A stretch of 64,000 nt of DNA from Candidatus Poribacteria bacterium (GTDB lineage: Bacteria; Poribacteria; WGA-4E; WGA-3G). Location: the NCBI GenBank assembly GCA_022819945.1, contig JAJEGI010000015.1, positions 120,865-184,864 of the forward strand, in the 5' to 3' direction. This document shows positions 28,555-38,122 of this stretch, in pieces (within the stretch, counting starts at the first letter, position 1; every line of letters begins with the position of its first letter). Made by a program: the position numbers and the translations under genes. A model generated the notes under the pieces. It did not search any database, was not told the DNA's origin, and saw only the letters and a list, made by a program, of their open reading frames with translations.

Positions 28555-30657
28555 TTGAAAATGAAGAAATCTATACTTTTCTATATTGCCTTTCTGTTAG
28601 TTTTGGGGTTATTATTGTCAAATGGAAGCCTTGCACAAGACTATACGCAGTGGCAATTACCAGAAGGTGCGAAAATGCGCCTCGGAAAAGGCGTAGTAAG
28701 CGACATCACCTTTTCGCGGGACGGCACGCAATTCGCTGTTGCGACTACCATCGGGATATGGATATACGACACACACACCGGCAAAGAACTCGCACTCCTA
28801 ACCGGACACGAACGAGAGGTGAAAGCGGTGGAATACGCGCCCGATGGACGCACGTTCACCACTGTAGATGCTGGCGGCGAAACGCGATTATGGGATGCTA
28901 CCACCCATAAACGAATCTCCATTTTAACTGAACCCACAGATTTAGTTGAAAAGGTCACGCTCTCATCGGACGGCACGAGGCTTGTCACTGCCAACATGGA
29001 CGATACATTTCGGTTGTGGCATCTCGCCGATACCGATCAAGAACCGATCCTCATAAATGATACCGAGCAACACGTTTTAGCAATGGCACTCTCACCTGAT
29101 GGCAGAATCTTGGCAACTTCAAAAACACCACATCATAACACGATATCGCACCAGATCGAAAATTTCAGGCTACAGGTGTGGGATACTACCACGCAAGAGA
29201 TGTTGTTCAGTTTGCCGGGCGATACCGCACAGATTCATACCTTGGCGTTTCTAACCGATGGTAGAACACTTGTCAGTTCAGATATAGATGGAAAAACGCT
29301 ATTGTGGGATGTGGATACCGGTACCTCTCGACCTATCATCAAGGAAAATGAAGGTCGAACACGGACATTAGCACTATCGCTGGATGGCAAATACCTTGCA
29401 ACTGGAGACTCAGACGGAAACGCGCAATTGTGGGACATCACCACCGAAGCACAGCAACACGCACCCCGTCAAGTGTTCATGGGACACAGACATCGACATC
29501 GCGTTTTTGTATGGGCATTTTCGCCAGACGGCAAAACGCTTCTCACAACAAGCGAATCTGGGAATACCCGGGCGTGGGACACCGAAACCGGCAAACAACG
29601 CTTTACGATTACAGGACATATAGGGCCTATGCTGCATCTCACATTTTCTGAGACCGGTGATACCCTCACGAGTATAAATTCGCCCAACTCAAGTTGGCTC
29701 TGGGCGTACTTCCAGCACCGACAATGGGATGTCACGATAGGTAAGCCGTTATCCACCCATTTTTTAGAGGTAATGGGTGCAGAAAAAATATCACCCGATG
29801 GCAAAACGGTTCTCGTTGATCATCTTGACGGTACATTGGATATAACGGATATTCACACGAAGCGCACGCGTTCCACCTTGAAAGGGAATATGAAGGATGG
29901 GCTGAATGTCGAATTCGTGTTTTCCTTAGATGGTAAAGTGCTCGCAGGCGTGGGCAAAGATCGCATCATTCGCGTCTGGAAAAGTGAGCAATCCACTTGG
30001 CGACAGCTCTTTTCACGTTTACCTTGGGGACGCTCCTTTTTCGGGTCCAATCCACAGTTTACGTTTAAGGTCGATAAAAAAGATGGGTTCGGGGCGTTGG
30101 CACTCTCACCCGATGGAAAGATTCTGGCACATGCAAGAACACTGCCAAGGACAGTTAACACAACTGTCTATTTGTATAGCACAGAGACAGGCGAAGACCT
30201 TCGCACCCTAAAGGCGTTCACAGATCGTATCACCAATTTGGTGTTCTCACCAGACGGAAAGACCATCGCCGGTGGAAGCCGAGAAGCGATCCATCTGTGG
30301 GATACATCGACAGGGACACAGTTGCGGGTGTGTACACTCGAACGCCTTGCAGCAAGCGTAACGTTTGTATTTTCACCAGACGGCAAAATACTTGTTAGCG
30401 CTGTTAATGGAACAGTACTCGAATTTCCGGATGGCGCAGTTAGGACAGCAGGGGGCGGCTGGATAACCGAAACTACGAGTGCAAGAGGGAGTGGCGTTAT
30501 CCAACTCTGGGATACCCGCACGGGTGAACTACTCTCCTCGCACACGGGACATACAGAGAACATAAACACACTGGCGTTTTCTAAGGATCAGAAAACACTC
30601 GCAAGCGCAAGTGCAGACGGCACAATCCTCCTCTGGGATTGGGAAACACTTGAGTAA
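28555..30657 (+). CDS. secreted WD40-repeat protein (paralog 5)
   Basis: LLLSNGSLAQDYTQWQLPEGAKMRLGKGVVSDITFSRDG; ends SADGTILLWDWETLE. Confidence 0.92.
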   Translation: MKMKKSILFYIAFLLVLGLLLSNGSLAQDYTQWQLPEGAKMRLGKGVVSDITFSRDGTQFAVATTIGIWIYDTHTGKELALLTGHEREVKAVEYAPDGRTFTTVDAGGETRLWDATTHKRISILTEPTDLVEKVTLSSDGTRLVTANMDDTFRLWHLADTDQEPILINDTEQHVLAMALSPDGRILATSKTPHHNTISHQIENFRLQVWDTTTQEMLFSLPGDTAQIHTLAFLTDGRTLVSSDIDGKTLLWDVDTGTSRPIIKENEGRTRTLALSLDGKYLATGDSDGNAQLWDITTEAQQHAPRQVFMGHRHRHRVFVWAFSPDGKTLLTTSESGNTRAWDTETGKQRFTITGHIGPMLHLTFSETGDTLTSINSPNSSWLWAYFQHRQWDVTIGKPLSTHFLEVMGAEKISPDGKTVLVDHLDGTLDITDIHTKRTRSTLKGNMKDGLNVEFVFSLDGKVLAGVGKDRIIRVWKSEQSTWRQLFSRLPWGRSFFGSNPQFTFKVDKKDGFGALALSPDGKILAHARTLPRTVNTTVYLYSTETGEDLRTLKAFTDRITNLVFSPDGKTIAGGSREAIHLWDTSTGTQLRVCTLERLAASVTFVFSPDGKILVSAVNGTVLEFPDGAVRTAGGGWITETTSARGSGVIQLWDTRTGELLSSHTGHTENINTLAFSKDQKTLASASADGTILLWDWETLE

Positions 30658-30721
30658 ACGGATAATTGATAACGACGTTAGAGTTATAGCGTATTCTGAT
30701 ACGACAAAAAGGATTTTGAAA

Positions 30722-32503
30722 ATGAAAAAGTGCGGACTTTTCTATATTGTTTTATTGTTAATTTTAAATCTATTCCTGTCAAACCGAAGTCTCGCCGCCG
30801 ACTATACGCAATGGCACTTACCAGAAGGTGCGAAAATGCGGCTCGGCAAAGGCGAGATAAGTGATATTAAGTTCTCTCCTGATGGCAGCCTATTGGCTGT
30901 AGGTACAAGCATCGGGATTTGGATCTATGACGTTCAATCTCTAAAAGAAGTTGCCTTCTTGAAATCAGAGCTTCATCAGATAAACGCGATCACGTTTATT
31001 GATAACGGTGCAACACTCGTAAGCGCAAGTGAAGGTGGCATGATTTTAACTTGGAAAATCAGCACTGAAAGTCCTCTTATCAATCCGGCCCCTCCGAAAA
31101 CGCTTCGTCGATTATATGGCACCGGACATTTTTGGGGATCAGCATTGTCGAATGATGGCACCCAACTTGCTATTGGAGACGGAAGCGGTTCGATCAGTTT
31201 GTGGGATCTACGCACGGGCAACAAAATTTCCACCTTTAAAGCGCATTCGGATAGTATATATGGCTTAGCATTTTCACCCGATGGAAACACGCTCGTAAGT
31301 GGGAGTTGGGACTCAACGATTCATCTATGGGACGTTGCCACTCAAAACCGCCGCCAAACCTTAACTGGCTTATCTCATACGCATGCTTTAGCATTTAGTC
31401 CTGATGGGAAAAGCGTCGCGAATGGGAATTTTGGCGGCGGTCTTCAGTCTTGGAATCTTGAAACTCAACAAAAACTTGTTACATTCAAAGGACATACTGA
31501 TGCTATACAGGCAGTGACGTTTTCGCCAGATGGAAAAATGTTAGCAAGCGGTAGTTGGGATGCTACCATTCGATTGTGGGACACCCATACCGGTGACGAA
31601 ATCGGAATCATAACTGGGCACCCGCATTTCGTTGAGCAGATGGCATTCTCACCCAATGGAAAAACCGCCGCTGGTGCTTCCAGAGGTGTTATTCATTTAT
31701 GGGATGCTGATACCGGTAAAGAACTTTCTTCTACGAAGAGACATCACGGATTAATCAGAGAATTGGCATTTTCTAATGACAGTAATTCACTTGCCAGTGT
31801 GAGCATCGGTATCAGCCTCAAGGTTGTGGATGTTGCCACTAACCGAGAACTTTTTACACAAACTTTCAAAGGACATAAGAATAACGTCTGGTCAATCTCT
31901 TTCTCTCCGGACCGAACCGTGCTTGCAAGTGGTAGCCGAGGAAATAGGATCCGGTTGTGGAACGTTGCTGTTGGCGATCAACGGAAATTGATTCGCACTA
32001 ACCACAAAGAAGGTATTGGGGCATTAGCGTTTTCTTCTGACGGTACGCTGCTTGCTACGGGTAGTCAGGATGGCACAATTCAAGGATGGGATACTACCAC
32101 TGGTACAGAGTATTTTACGCTCCGTGGACATACGAAAAAAGTAGAGATGTTAGTATTTTCACCAGACGGAAAAATGTTGGCAAGTGGCAGCTGGGATGGC
32201 ACAATGCGTTTATGGGATATCGAAGCGAAAACCCAAATTTCTCAACGTGGCAGATTTATGGGCGGAATTATTGCCGTGCAATTTTCTCTTGACGGTAAAA
32301 CGGTTGTCTGTTCTACCCAATCAAAAGCAATTCAGTTGTGGAAAGTGGACAGCGAACGCCAGGTTCCATCTGCTATGCTCACCGGACATAACGGCTGGAT
32401 CAGAAATCTGGCATTCTCTGAGGATGGCAAAACGCTCGCAAGCGGCAGCGATGATGGCACAATCCTTTTGTGGGATTGGGAAAAAATAGACCCTGTTCAC
32501 TAA
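30722..32503 (+). CDS. secreted WD40-repeat protein (paralog 6)
   Basis: Preferred ATG 30722 (MKKCGLFYIVLLLILNLFLSNRSLAADYTQWHLPEGAKMRLGKG), with AAAAGGATTTTGAAAATG context identical to paralog 5; listed ORF begins 30611. Confidence 0.92.
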   Translation: MKKCGLFYIVLLLILNLFLSNRSLAADYTQWHLPEGAKMRLGKGEISDIKFSPDGSLLAVGTSIGIWIYDVQSLKEVAFLKSELHQINAITFIDNGATLVSASEGGMILTWKISTESPLINPAPPKTLRRLYGTGHFWGSALSNDGTQLAIGDGSGSISLWDLRTGNKISTFKAHSDSIYGLAFSPDGNTLVSGSWDSTIHLWDVATQNRRQTLTGLSHTHALAFSPDGKSVANGNFGGGLQSWNLETQQKLVTFKGHTDAIQAVTFSPDGKMLASGSWDATIRLWDTHTGDEIGIITGHPHFVEQMAFSPNGKTAAGASRGVIHLWDADTGKELSSTKRHHGLIRELAFSNDSNSLASVSIGISLKVVDVATNRELFTQTFKGHKNNVWSISFSPDRTVLASGSRGNRIRLWNVAVGDQRKLIRTNHKEGIGALAFSSDGTLLATGSQDGTIQGWDTTTGTEYFTLRGHTKKVEMLVFSPDGKMLASGSWDGTMRLWDIEAKTQISQRGRFMGGIIAVQFSLDGKTVVCSTQSKAIQLWKVDSERQVPSAMLTGHNGWIRNLAFSEDGKTLASGSDDGTILLWDWEKIDPVH

Positions 32504-32542
32504 AATAGATCGCACACAATTTTGTCGAAAAGGAGGTCAAAA

Positions 32543-34510
32543 ATGAAAAAACCATCTTTTTTTTTCACCGCATTGCTGTTAATATTGAACCTATTTCTAT
32601 CAAACGGATTCGCGCAGGATTACACGCAATGGCGTTTACCTGACGGCGCGAAAGCACGGATTGGTAAAGGAAAAATTAAAGACGTTAAGTTTTCACCGGA
32701 CAATACTCAGTTAGCAGTCGCAACCACAATTGGCGTATGGCTCTATGACGCACAAACCGGGGCAGAAATTGCACTATTAAAAGAACGTCGGCTTGGGCAC
32801 AGAACTGCAAATACACTTGCATTTTCACCGGACGGCAAAACGCTCGCAAGTGGACTTTGGCCCTATAGTGGCCCCATTCAGTTATGGGACATCACTACCG
32901 GCGAGAAGTCTGCTACTTTGGGAGTCGGAATCGGTACGATCAAAGCGATGACATTTTCTGGAGATGGTTCTCTGCTTTTTTGTGGACATTTACCCAGAGA
33001 CGCGAAGATTAAGATTAACGCATGGGAGATCGCTACTGGTCGTGAAGTGGTTAGCTTCTCCGGTTCACAAAAATCACGGAGTGGGCTTAATACTCCGTTG
33101 GTAATTTCGCAAGATGCGCGTTTTATGGTTGGTGCCAGTGATAATATTATCAGGATATGGGATGTAGATAAGAAAAAGTTACATCGTACGTTAAAAAAAG
33201 ATGCTGGTGTTCCGGATCGAAGCAGCCTTGCGCAGGCCTTGGCATTTTCTCCTGATGGGAAAACGCTTGCCTCTGGAAGAACGGCGCTCCGATTATGGGA
33301 CGTAGAGACGGGTAATGAATTAGTTAAACTCCCGGAGCAACCACGTGTTGTTGGAACCTTAGCTTTCTCACCGAATGGAGAAATTCTGGCAACGGGGAAC
33401 TACGCTGGCACAATTTTATTGTGGAATCTGCCCACACAGAACTATCTCTTTCCTGCAGCACTCGCGCACGGCACGCTACCCGTTTTATCTTTTGCATTCA
33501 CCACAGATAGCCAAACGCTGGCCAGTGGGGGCGCGGACGGAACCATCAGAGGATGGGATTTGACAAGCAAAAACCAACATCTAATGATACAGGGACATAC
33601 AGGAAATGTGCGAGGCTTACAATTTCTTGAAAATGGAACGACGCTTTTTAGTTGTGGAACTGATGGCACTTTTCGATATTGGCACTCTGAAACGGGTAAA
33701 GAGCGGTTAATTCCAACCGAACAGAAGTGGTATGTCTTTTCCGCTGCATTATCTAAAGACGGCAAAATGATTGCAAGTGGAAATGTAGATGGGTTAGTCC
33801 GTTTGTGGGATACCGCATCTCACACTATAATTGCTACCCTTACCGGGCACACTCACGGTAGTGTTATCAGGTTTTTGCAGTTTTCGGAAGATGGCAAAAC
33901 TCTTGGGAGTGCCAGTTTTCGAGGCGAAGCGATTGTTTGGGATGTACCAAATCGTAAACAACTCCATTCTTTACCCGGTGACCATTCAACTAATGTTAGA
34001 CCCTCAATATTTGCGTTCTCATCGGATCTGAAAAAAATTGCGTTCATCGGTTCAGGCAAAAAAATTCAACTGTGGGATATCAACGCAGATAAGGTATACA
34101 CCTTAAAAAGGGATTTATCCATCACAAACGTTTTCGCAAATCGGGATTTCAGAGCATTGGCGTTCTCACCGGATGGACGCACGCTGGCAAGCGGTAACTG
34201 GAGCGGCGATATTCATTTATGGGATACTGAAACGCATCGTCGTTTGACAGGTGTTATTGAGGCTAACGGGACTATGGATGCGTTGAAGTTTTCGCCGGAC
34301 GGAAGAACCCTTGCCAAAGGTGGCTCCCTGGGTTTTGTTGAACTATGGGATGTTGAAACAAGAACCCAGATTTGGTGGAACCATTCTGCACACGCCGACT
34401 CGGTCACTCACTTCGCATTTACACCGGATAGCAAGACTTTTGTCAGTGGAAGCGATGATGGTACAATCCTTCTCTGGGATCCGAAAAACATCGGGCACAA
34501 AGATAGATAA
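32543..34510 (+). CDS. secreted WD40-repeat protein (paralog 7)
   Basis: Preferred ATG 32543 with AGGAGG RBS; LFLSNGFAQDYTQWRLPDGAKARIGKGKIKDVKFSPD; ends SDDGTILLWDPKNIGHKDR. Confidence 0.92.
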   Translation: MKKPSFFFTALLLILNLFLSNGFAQDYTQWRLPDGAKARIGKGKIKDVKFSPDNTQLAVATTIGVWLYDAQTGAEIALLKERRLGHRTANTLAFSPDGKTLASGLWPYSGPIQLWDITTGEKSATLGVGIGTIKAMTFSGDGSLLFCGHLPRDAKIKINAWEIATGREVVSFSGSQKSRSGLNTPLVISQDARFMVGASDNIIRIWDVDKKKLHRTLKKDAGVPDRSSLAQALAFSPDGKTLASGRTALRLWDVETGNELVKLPEQPRVVGTLAFSPNGEILATGNYAGTILLWNLPTQNYLFPAALAHGTLPVLSFAFTTDSQTLASGGADGTIRGWDLTSKNQHLMIQGHTGNVRGLQFLENGTTLFSCGTDGTFRYWHSETGKERLIPTEQKWYVFSAALSKDGKMIASGNVDGLVRLWDTASHTIIATLTGHTHGSVIRFLQFSEDGKTLGSASFRGEAIVWDVPNRKQLHSLPGDHSTNVRPSIFAFSSDLKKIAFIGSGKKIQLWDINADKVYTLKRDLSITNVFANRDFRALAFSPDGRTLASGNWSGDIHLWDTETHRRLTGVIEANGTMDALKFSPDGRTLAKGGSLGFVELWDVETRTQIWWNHSAHADSVTHFAFTPDSKTFVSGSDDGTILLWDPKNIGHKDR

Positions 34511-34558
34511 TGCAGACCGATTCGTCAAACAACTATAAAATAAAAAGGAGATTCGGTT

Positions 34559-36661
34559 GTGAAAAAAAATGGACTGTTTTTTATAATTTTCTTGTTGACT
34601 GTAGTCCTTTGGTCAAGCAAGAGTCTTGCGCAGAAGCATATACAGGGGCACTTGCCTGAAGGCGCGAAAATGCGCATTGGCAAAGGGGCGGCAAGTGACA
34701 TCACCTTTACCCCAGATGGCACGCAATTTGCCGTCACTACCAATATCGGCATCTGGATATATGATGCGAAAACGGGTGCAGAAATTACCTCGCTTAAGCA
34801 ACCTGACCGCGGTTACGGGAAAATAGCGTTCTCACCAGATGGGAACGTCTTCGCTTGCGCAACGGGCAGTAACGGACGTGGAGAGGTTCAGTTGTGGGAC
34901 AAAGTTACTGGCGAACTTATCACAACGCTACCGTCACCTACGGGCATCTCCTCTCTATTTTTTTCTGACGATGGCACGAAACTCGCCTGTGCAGGCTCTT
35001 TTGGACGTGTTCATGTATGGGAGATTAGCCCCGAAACACCTCCCGTGCTTGTTACAGATATAAGATTATATTTTGAAAATTGGAGTGAGCTTTGGCTAAC
35101 TGAACTCTCACCGGATGGACGTTTTCTTGCTATCACAATACCGAATTGGGAAGATAAAGACTTCTCAATCCAATTGTGGGATGGTAAGACAGGAGAACTC
35201 TGGCATACTTTGACGGGTCATAAACGCTCGGTTACTGCGCTAACGTTTTCACCCGATAGCAAGACATTAGTAAGTGGTGATGAATATGAAACAATTCGTG
35301 TGTGGGATACTGAATCCGGCAACCTACAATCGACACTGCGGTGGCGGGATCGCACTTCAACCCATGCGTTAGCATTTTCGCCGAAGGGTAGATTTCTTAC
35401 CAGTGGGCATCCGGATGTGGTTCGCTTGTGGCATTATACGGTTGGCGAGGGGCAACACTGGGATTATGCAATCGGTGACTACCAAAACATCATGGATTTA
35501 AAAGCACACAAAGACTCTGTTTACAGATTCGCATTTTCGCCTGATGAATTGACGCTGCTCACTGGTAGTAAAGATGGCACCATTATCGCATGGGATACGA
35601 CCACCGGGAACAAACGTTTTACGTGCGAAGGGCACGAGCAAGGTATCCAAGTTGTAGTAAGTTACCAAAAGTTCCATGTCGTTGCCCACAATCTGAACGA
35701 AACTGGAGACCTCAAGGCTGAATGTAAAGCGTACCTCGGTGAAGGTGTACGACTTGCGGATTGGAATGACATTCTCGACTATTACGAGGCAGAGGGCTCA
35801 ATGGCGGATTTCATCACTGAACTCAAAATACCGCTTGAGTATGGTAACCCCGGGGATATGGAAGCCATCCCGAACACCGGCTATCGTATTTCCAGGAACG
35901 GTGAACTGCGGTGGGGGAACGGAGATCGCCACTATTTCTTTGCTCGGCACGATCACGTCAAGCGAGCAGATTTTTTAGCACACGACAACATCGACAATTA
36001 CTTACTATCACTGGGTTCATGGTTCGGCAAGGGTGGCTTCGCACTCTGTTATGGGGACCTCAATAGCACAGAGCCGCCCCCGGAGCCAGAGGTCATTAAC
36101 ACCAACCAGATGGGGAACCGCTCCATGCCAGCTATTGTACCGAATACCGCCGAACCGGTGCTGACACCGGTAGTGAGTTACCAGAAGTTCCACGTCGTTG
36201 CCCACAATCTGGATGAGACGCAAGACCTCAAGGCTGAATGTAAGAAACAACTCGGCGCAGGCGTGCGACTTGCGGACTGGAATGACATCCTCGCCTATCA
36301 CCAGGCAGGCGGTTCAATGGCGGATTTTATCGCTGAACTCGAAATACCGCTTGAGTATGTTGATCCTGGGGATATAGAAGCTATCCCGAACGCCGGCTAT
36401 CGTATTTCGAGGAACGGTGAACTGTGGTGGGAGAACGGAAATCGCCACTATTTCTTTGCTCGGCACGACCGCATCAAACGAGCCGGTTTTTTAGCACACG
36501 ACAACATCGACAATTACTTGCTATCATTGGGTTCGTGGTTCGGCACGGGCGGCTTCGTACTCTGTTATGGAGACCTCAATAGCACGGTGCCACCGCCAGA
36601 TCCGCCAGAACCACCAGACGTTATTTTATCAACGCCTGACGCTCGACTGTTTGATCGATGA
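34559..36661 (+). CDS. chimeric secreted protein: WD40 N-terminal part fused to two tandem ~143-aa modules (paralog 8)
   Basis: GTG start with AAAAGGAG; N-part SLAQKHIQGHLPEGAKMRIGKGAASDITFTPDG...; after FTCEGHEQGIQ two copies of VVSYQKFHVVAHNL(N/D)ET.DLKAECK..LG.GVRLADWNDIL. Confidence 0.92.
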   Translation: MKKNGLFFIIFLLTVVLWSSKSLAQKHIQGHLPEGAKMRIGKGAASDITFTPDGTQFAVTTNIGIWIYDAKTGAEITSLKQPDRGYGKIAFSPDGNVFACATGSNGRGEVQLWDKVTGELITTLPSPTGISSLFFSDDGTKLACAGSFGRVHVWEISPETPPVLVTDIRLYFENWSELWLTELSPDGRFLAITIPNWEDKDFSIQLWDGKTGELWHTLTGHKRSVTALTFSPDSKTLVSGDEYETIRVWDTESGNLQSTLRWRDRTSTHALAFSPKGRFLTSGHPDVVRLWHYTVGEGQHWDYAIGDYQNIMDLKAHKDSVYRFAFSPDELTLLTGSKDGTIIAWDTTTGNKRFTCEGHEQGIQVVVSYQKFHVVAHNLNETGDLKAECKAYLGEGVRLADWNDILDYYEAEGSMADFITELKIPLEYGNPGDMEAIPNTGYRISRNGELRWGNGDRHYFFARHDHVKRADFLAHDNIDNYLLSLGSWFGKGGFALCYGDLNSTEPPPEPEVINTNQMGNRSMPAIVPNTAEPVLTPVVSYQKFHVVAHNLDETQDLKAECKKQLGAGVRLADWNDILAYHQAGGSMADFIAELEIPLEYVDPGDIEAIPNAGYRISRNGELWWENGNRHYFFARHDRIKRAGFLAHDNIDNYLLSLGSWFGTGGFVLCYGDLNSTVPPPDPPEPPDVILSTPDARLFDR
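35655..36600 (+). repeat. intragenic tandem module duplication (~35655-36082 and ~36170-36600)
   Basis: Near-identical DNA, e.g. AGTTACCA(A/G)AAGTTCCA(T/C)GTCGTTGCCCACAATCTG and CTATCGTATTTC(C/G)AGGAACGGTGAACTG. Confidence 0.95.
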
Positions 36662-36680
36662 GACGCATGCAGAAAACGGT

Positions 36681-38117
36681 TTACATCTCCGCCAACTTCT
36701 TCTGTAGCCACTTTGTCATCGGTGCGTATCCGGGATCGCAGACTTCAATGAAGTGTCCCGGTAAGGGTTGACCGATGAGTGCCTCGACATCCTGCCGTCG
36801 TTCAGCGACAACCGTCGGATGGTCACTCGCGACGTTCACCTTCTCCTCTGGATCGTTCCGGACATCAAAGAGTTCGTCACCGCTCTCATCGGTATAGCCG
36901 ACGGAGGTACAGAAGTTCCAGTGGTTATCGCGCACACTGACGCGTCCGCGCGCATTGCCGGTAGCAAAACCAGCCCAACCCGTGATAATCCGATTGCGGA
37001 GTGCTGCTTTCTCTTGCCTGACGAGTTGCCACATATCCTCGCCATCCGTCCAACCGCACGGGATATCCAGCAGATTCAGGAGCGTCGGCATCAGGTCGTG
37101 GTTCTGCACAAAAGCGGAAATGTCCCTGTCATTCGGGCCCTCTGGGTGCCGGATCATCAAGTTCAGCTGCGTATTGAACGGGTGTAGTTTGTTCGCGCCT
37201 TTCCCGAAGCTCCCGTGGTCCCGGAGTTGCGTGCCGTGATCGGACATCAGCACAACCAATGTTTCGTCTTTGATGTTCAGCTGCTCTATCTTATCAAGCA
37301 GTACACCGACCCATTTATCGACAAACGTGACCTCACCGAGGTAGAGTGCCTCGATTCGGCGGCGTTCATCTTCTGTGGGACCGTCGCCTTCGTTGGCACC
37401 GCCCGGTGTGATGAAATCTTTCCCAGAATAGTCAGGAAAATAGAGATCGGCATAAGACTTCGGTGGGTCCCACGGTTCATGGGGATCGAAACTATCCACC
37501 CATAAGAAGAACGGACCGACGGTGTGGTTATCCTGAAGCCAGTCAGCTGCAGCACGAAAGACACGCGCACAACTATAGTCATCTTCGGATTGGCGGTGTC
37601 GTTGACCGAGTAGATAGTTGACGAGTCCGGCGTGCCGCCGCCAATTGATCGGTTCACGGACATGGTTTCGGAGTTGTTCTTCAATTAATCTCGGATCGCC
37701 GCTCTGCCAGTTATCGGATTCCTGTCCACGGATGAAGTCGAAATGTGCGAACCCGCGCGAGAAATTCATCGTCGGCTTGAACATGTGATATGTATCGGCA
37801 ATGAGTGCAGTAAGGTAGCCGCGTTCGAGCAAGACCTCGGCAATCGTATCCTGTTCGGGTGGAATCTTATGCCAACCCGGGGCGTGATGCCAATGCCCAC
37901 GTCGGTCGAAATTGTATCTCCACGGGAAACTCCGCATCCCTGTAAAGTTGCCACGACGTATCTGAAGCGTCGGTTGCCCTTCGCCAAACGCGCGTGTAAA
38001 ACGGACAGACTCCGATGCCAATGCATCGAGGTTAGGCGTTTGTACGTGGCTATATTTCTTGCCTTCGCCGATGATGTCGGCACGGAACGTGTCTAAACAG
38101 ATACAGATGATATTCAT
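36681..38117 (-). CDS. sulfatase / alkaline phosphatase-superfamily hydrolase (sulfatase activity doubtful)
   Basis: MNIICICLDTFRADIIGEGKKYSHVQTPNLDALASESVRFTRAF; LVVLMSDHGTQLRDHGSFGKG; no CxPxR at the expected site (TLQIRRGNFTG). Confidence 0.85.
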   Translation of the reverse strand: MNIICICLDTFRADIIGEGKKYSHVQTPNLDALASESVRFTRAFGEGQPTLQIRRGNFTGMRSFPWRYNFDRRGHWHHAPGWHKIPPEQDTIAEVLLERGYLTALIADTYHMFKPTMNFSRGFAHFDFIRGQESDNWQSGDPRLIEEQLRNHVREPINWRRHAGLVNYLLGQRHRQSEDDYSCARVFRAAADWLQDNHTVGPFFLWVDSFDPHEPWDPPKSYADLYFPDYSGKDFITPGGANEGDGPTEDERRRIEALYLGEVTFVDKWVGVLLDKIEQLNIKDETLVVLMSDHGTQLRDHGSFGKGANKLHPFNTQLNLMIRHPEGPNDRDISAFVQNHDLMPTLLNLLDIPCGWTDGEDMWQLVRQEKAALRNRIITGWAGFATGNARGRVSVRDNHWNFCTSVGYTDESGDELFDVRNDPEEKVNVASDHPTVVAERRQDVEALIGQPLPGHFIEVCDPGYAPMTKWLQKKLAEM

Positions 38118-38122
38118 ATTTT

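Noticed and set aside
22392-36661. WD40 tandem array as an assembly duplication artefact
   Set aside because: Paralogs differ substantially in length, start codons and internal sequence; not collapsed or duplicated contig copies.
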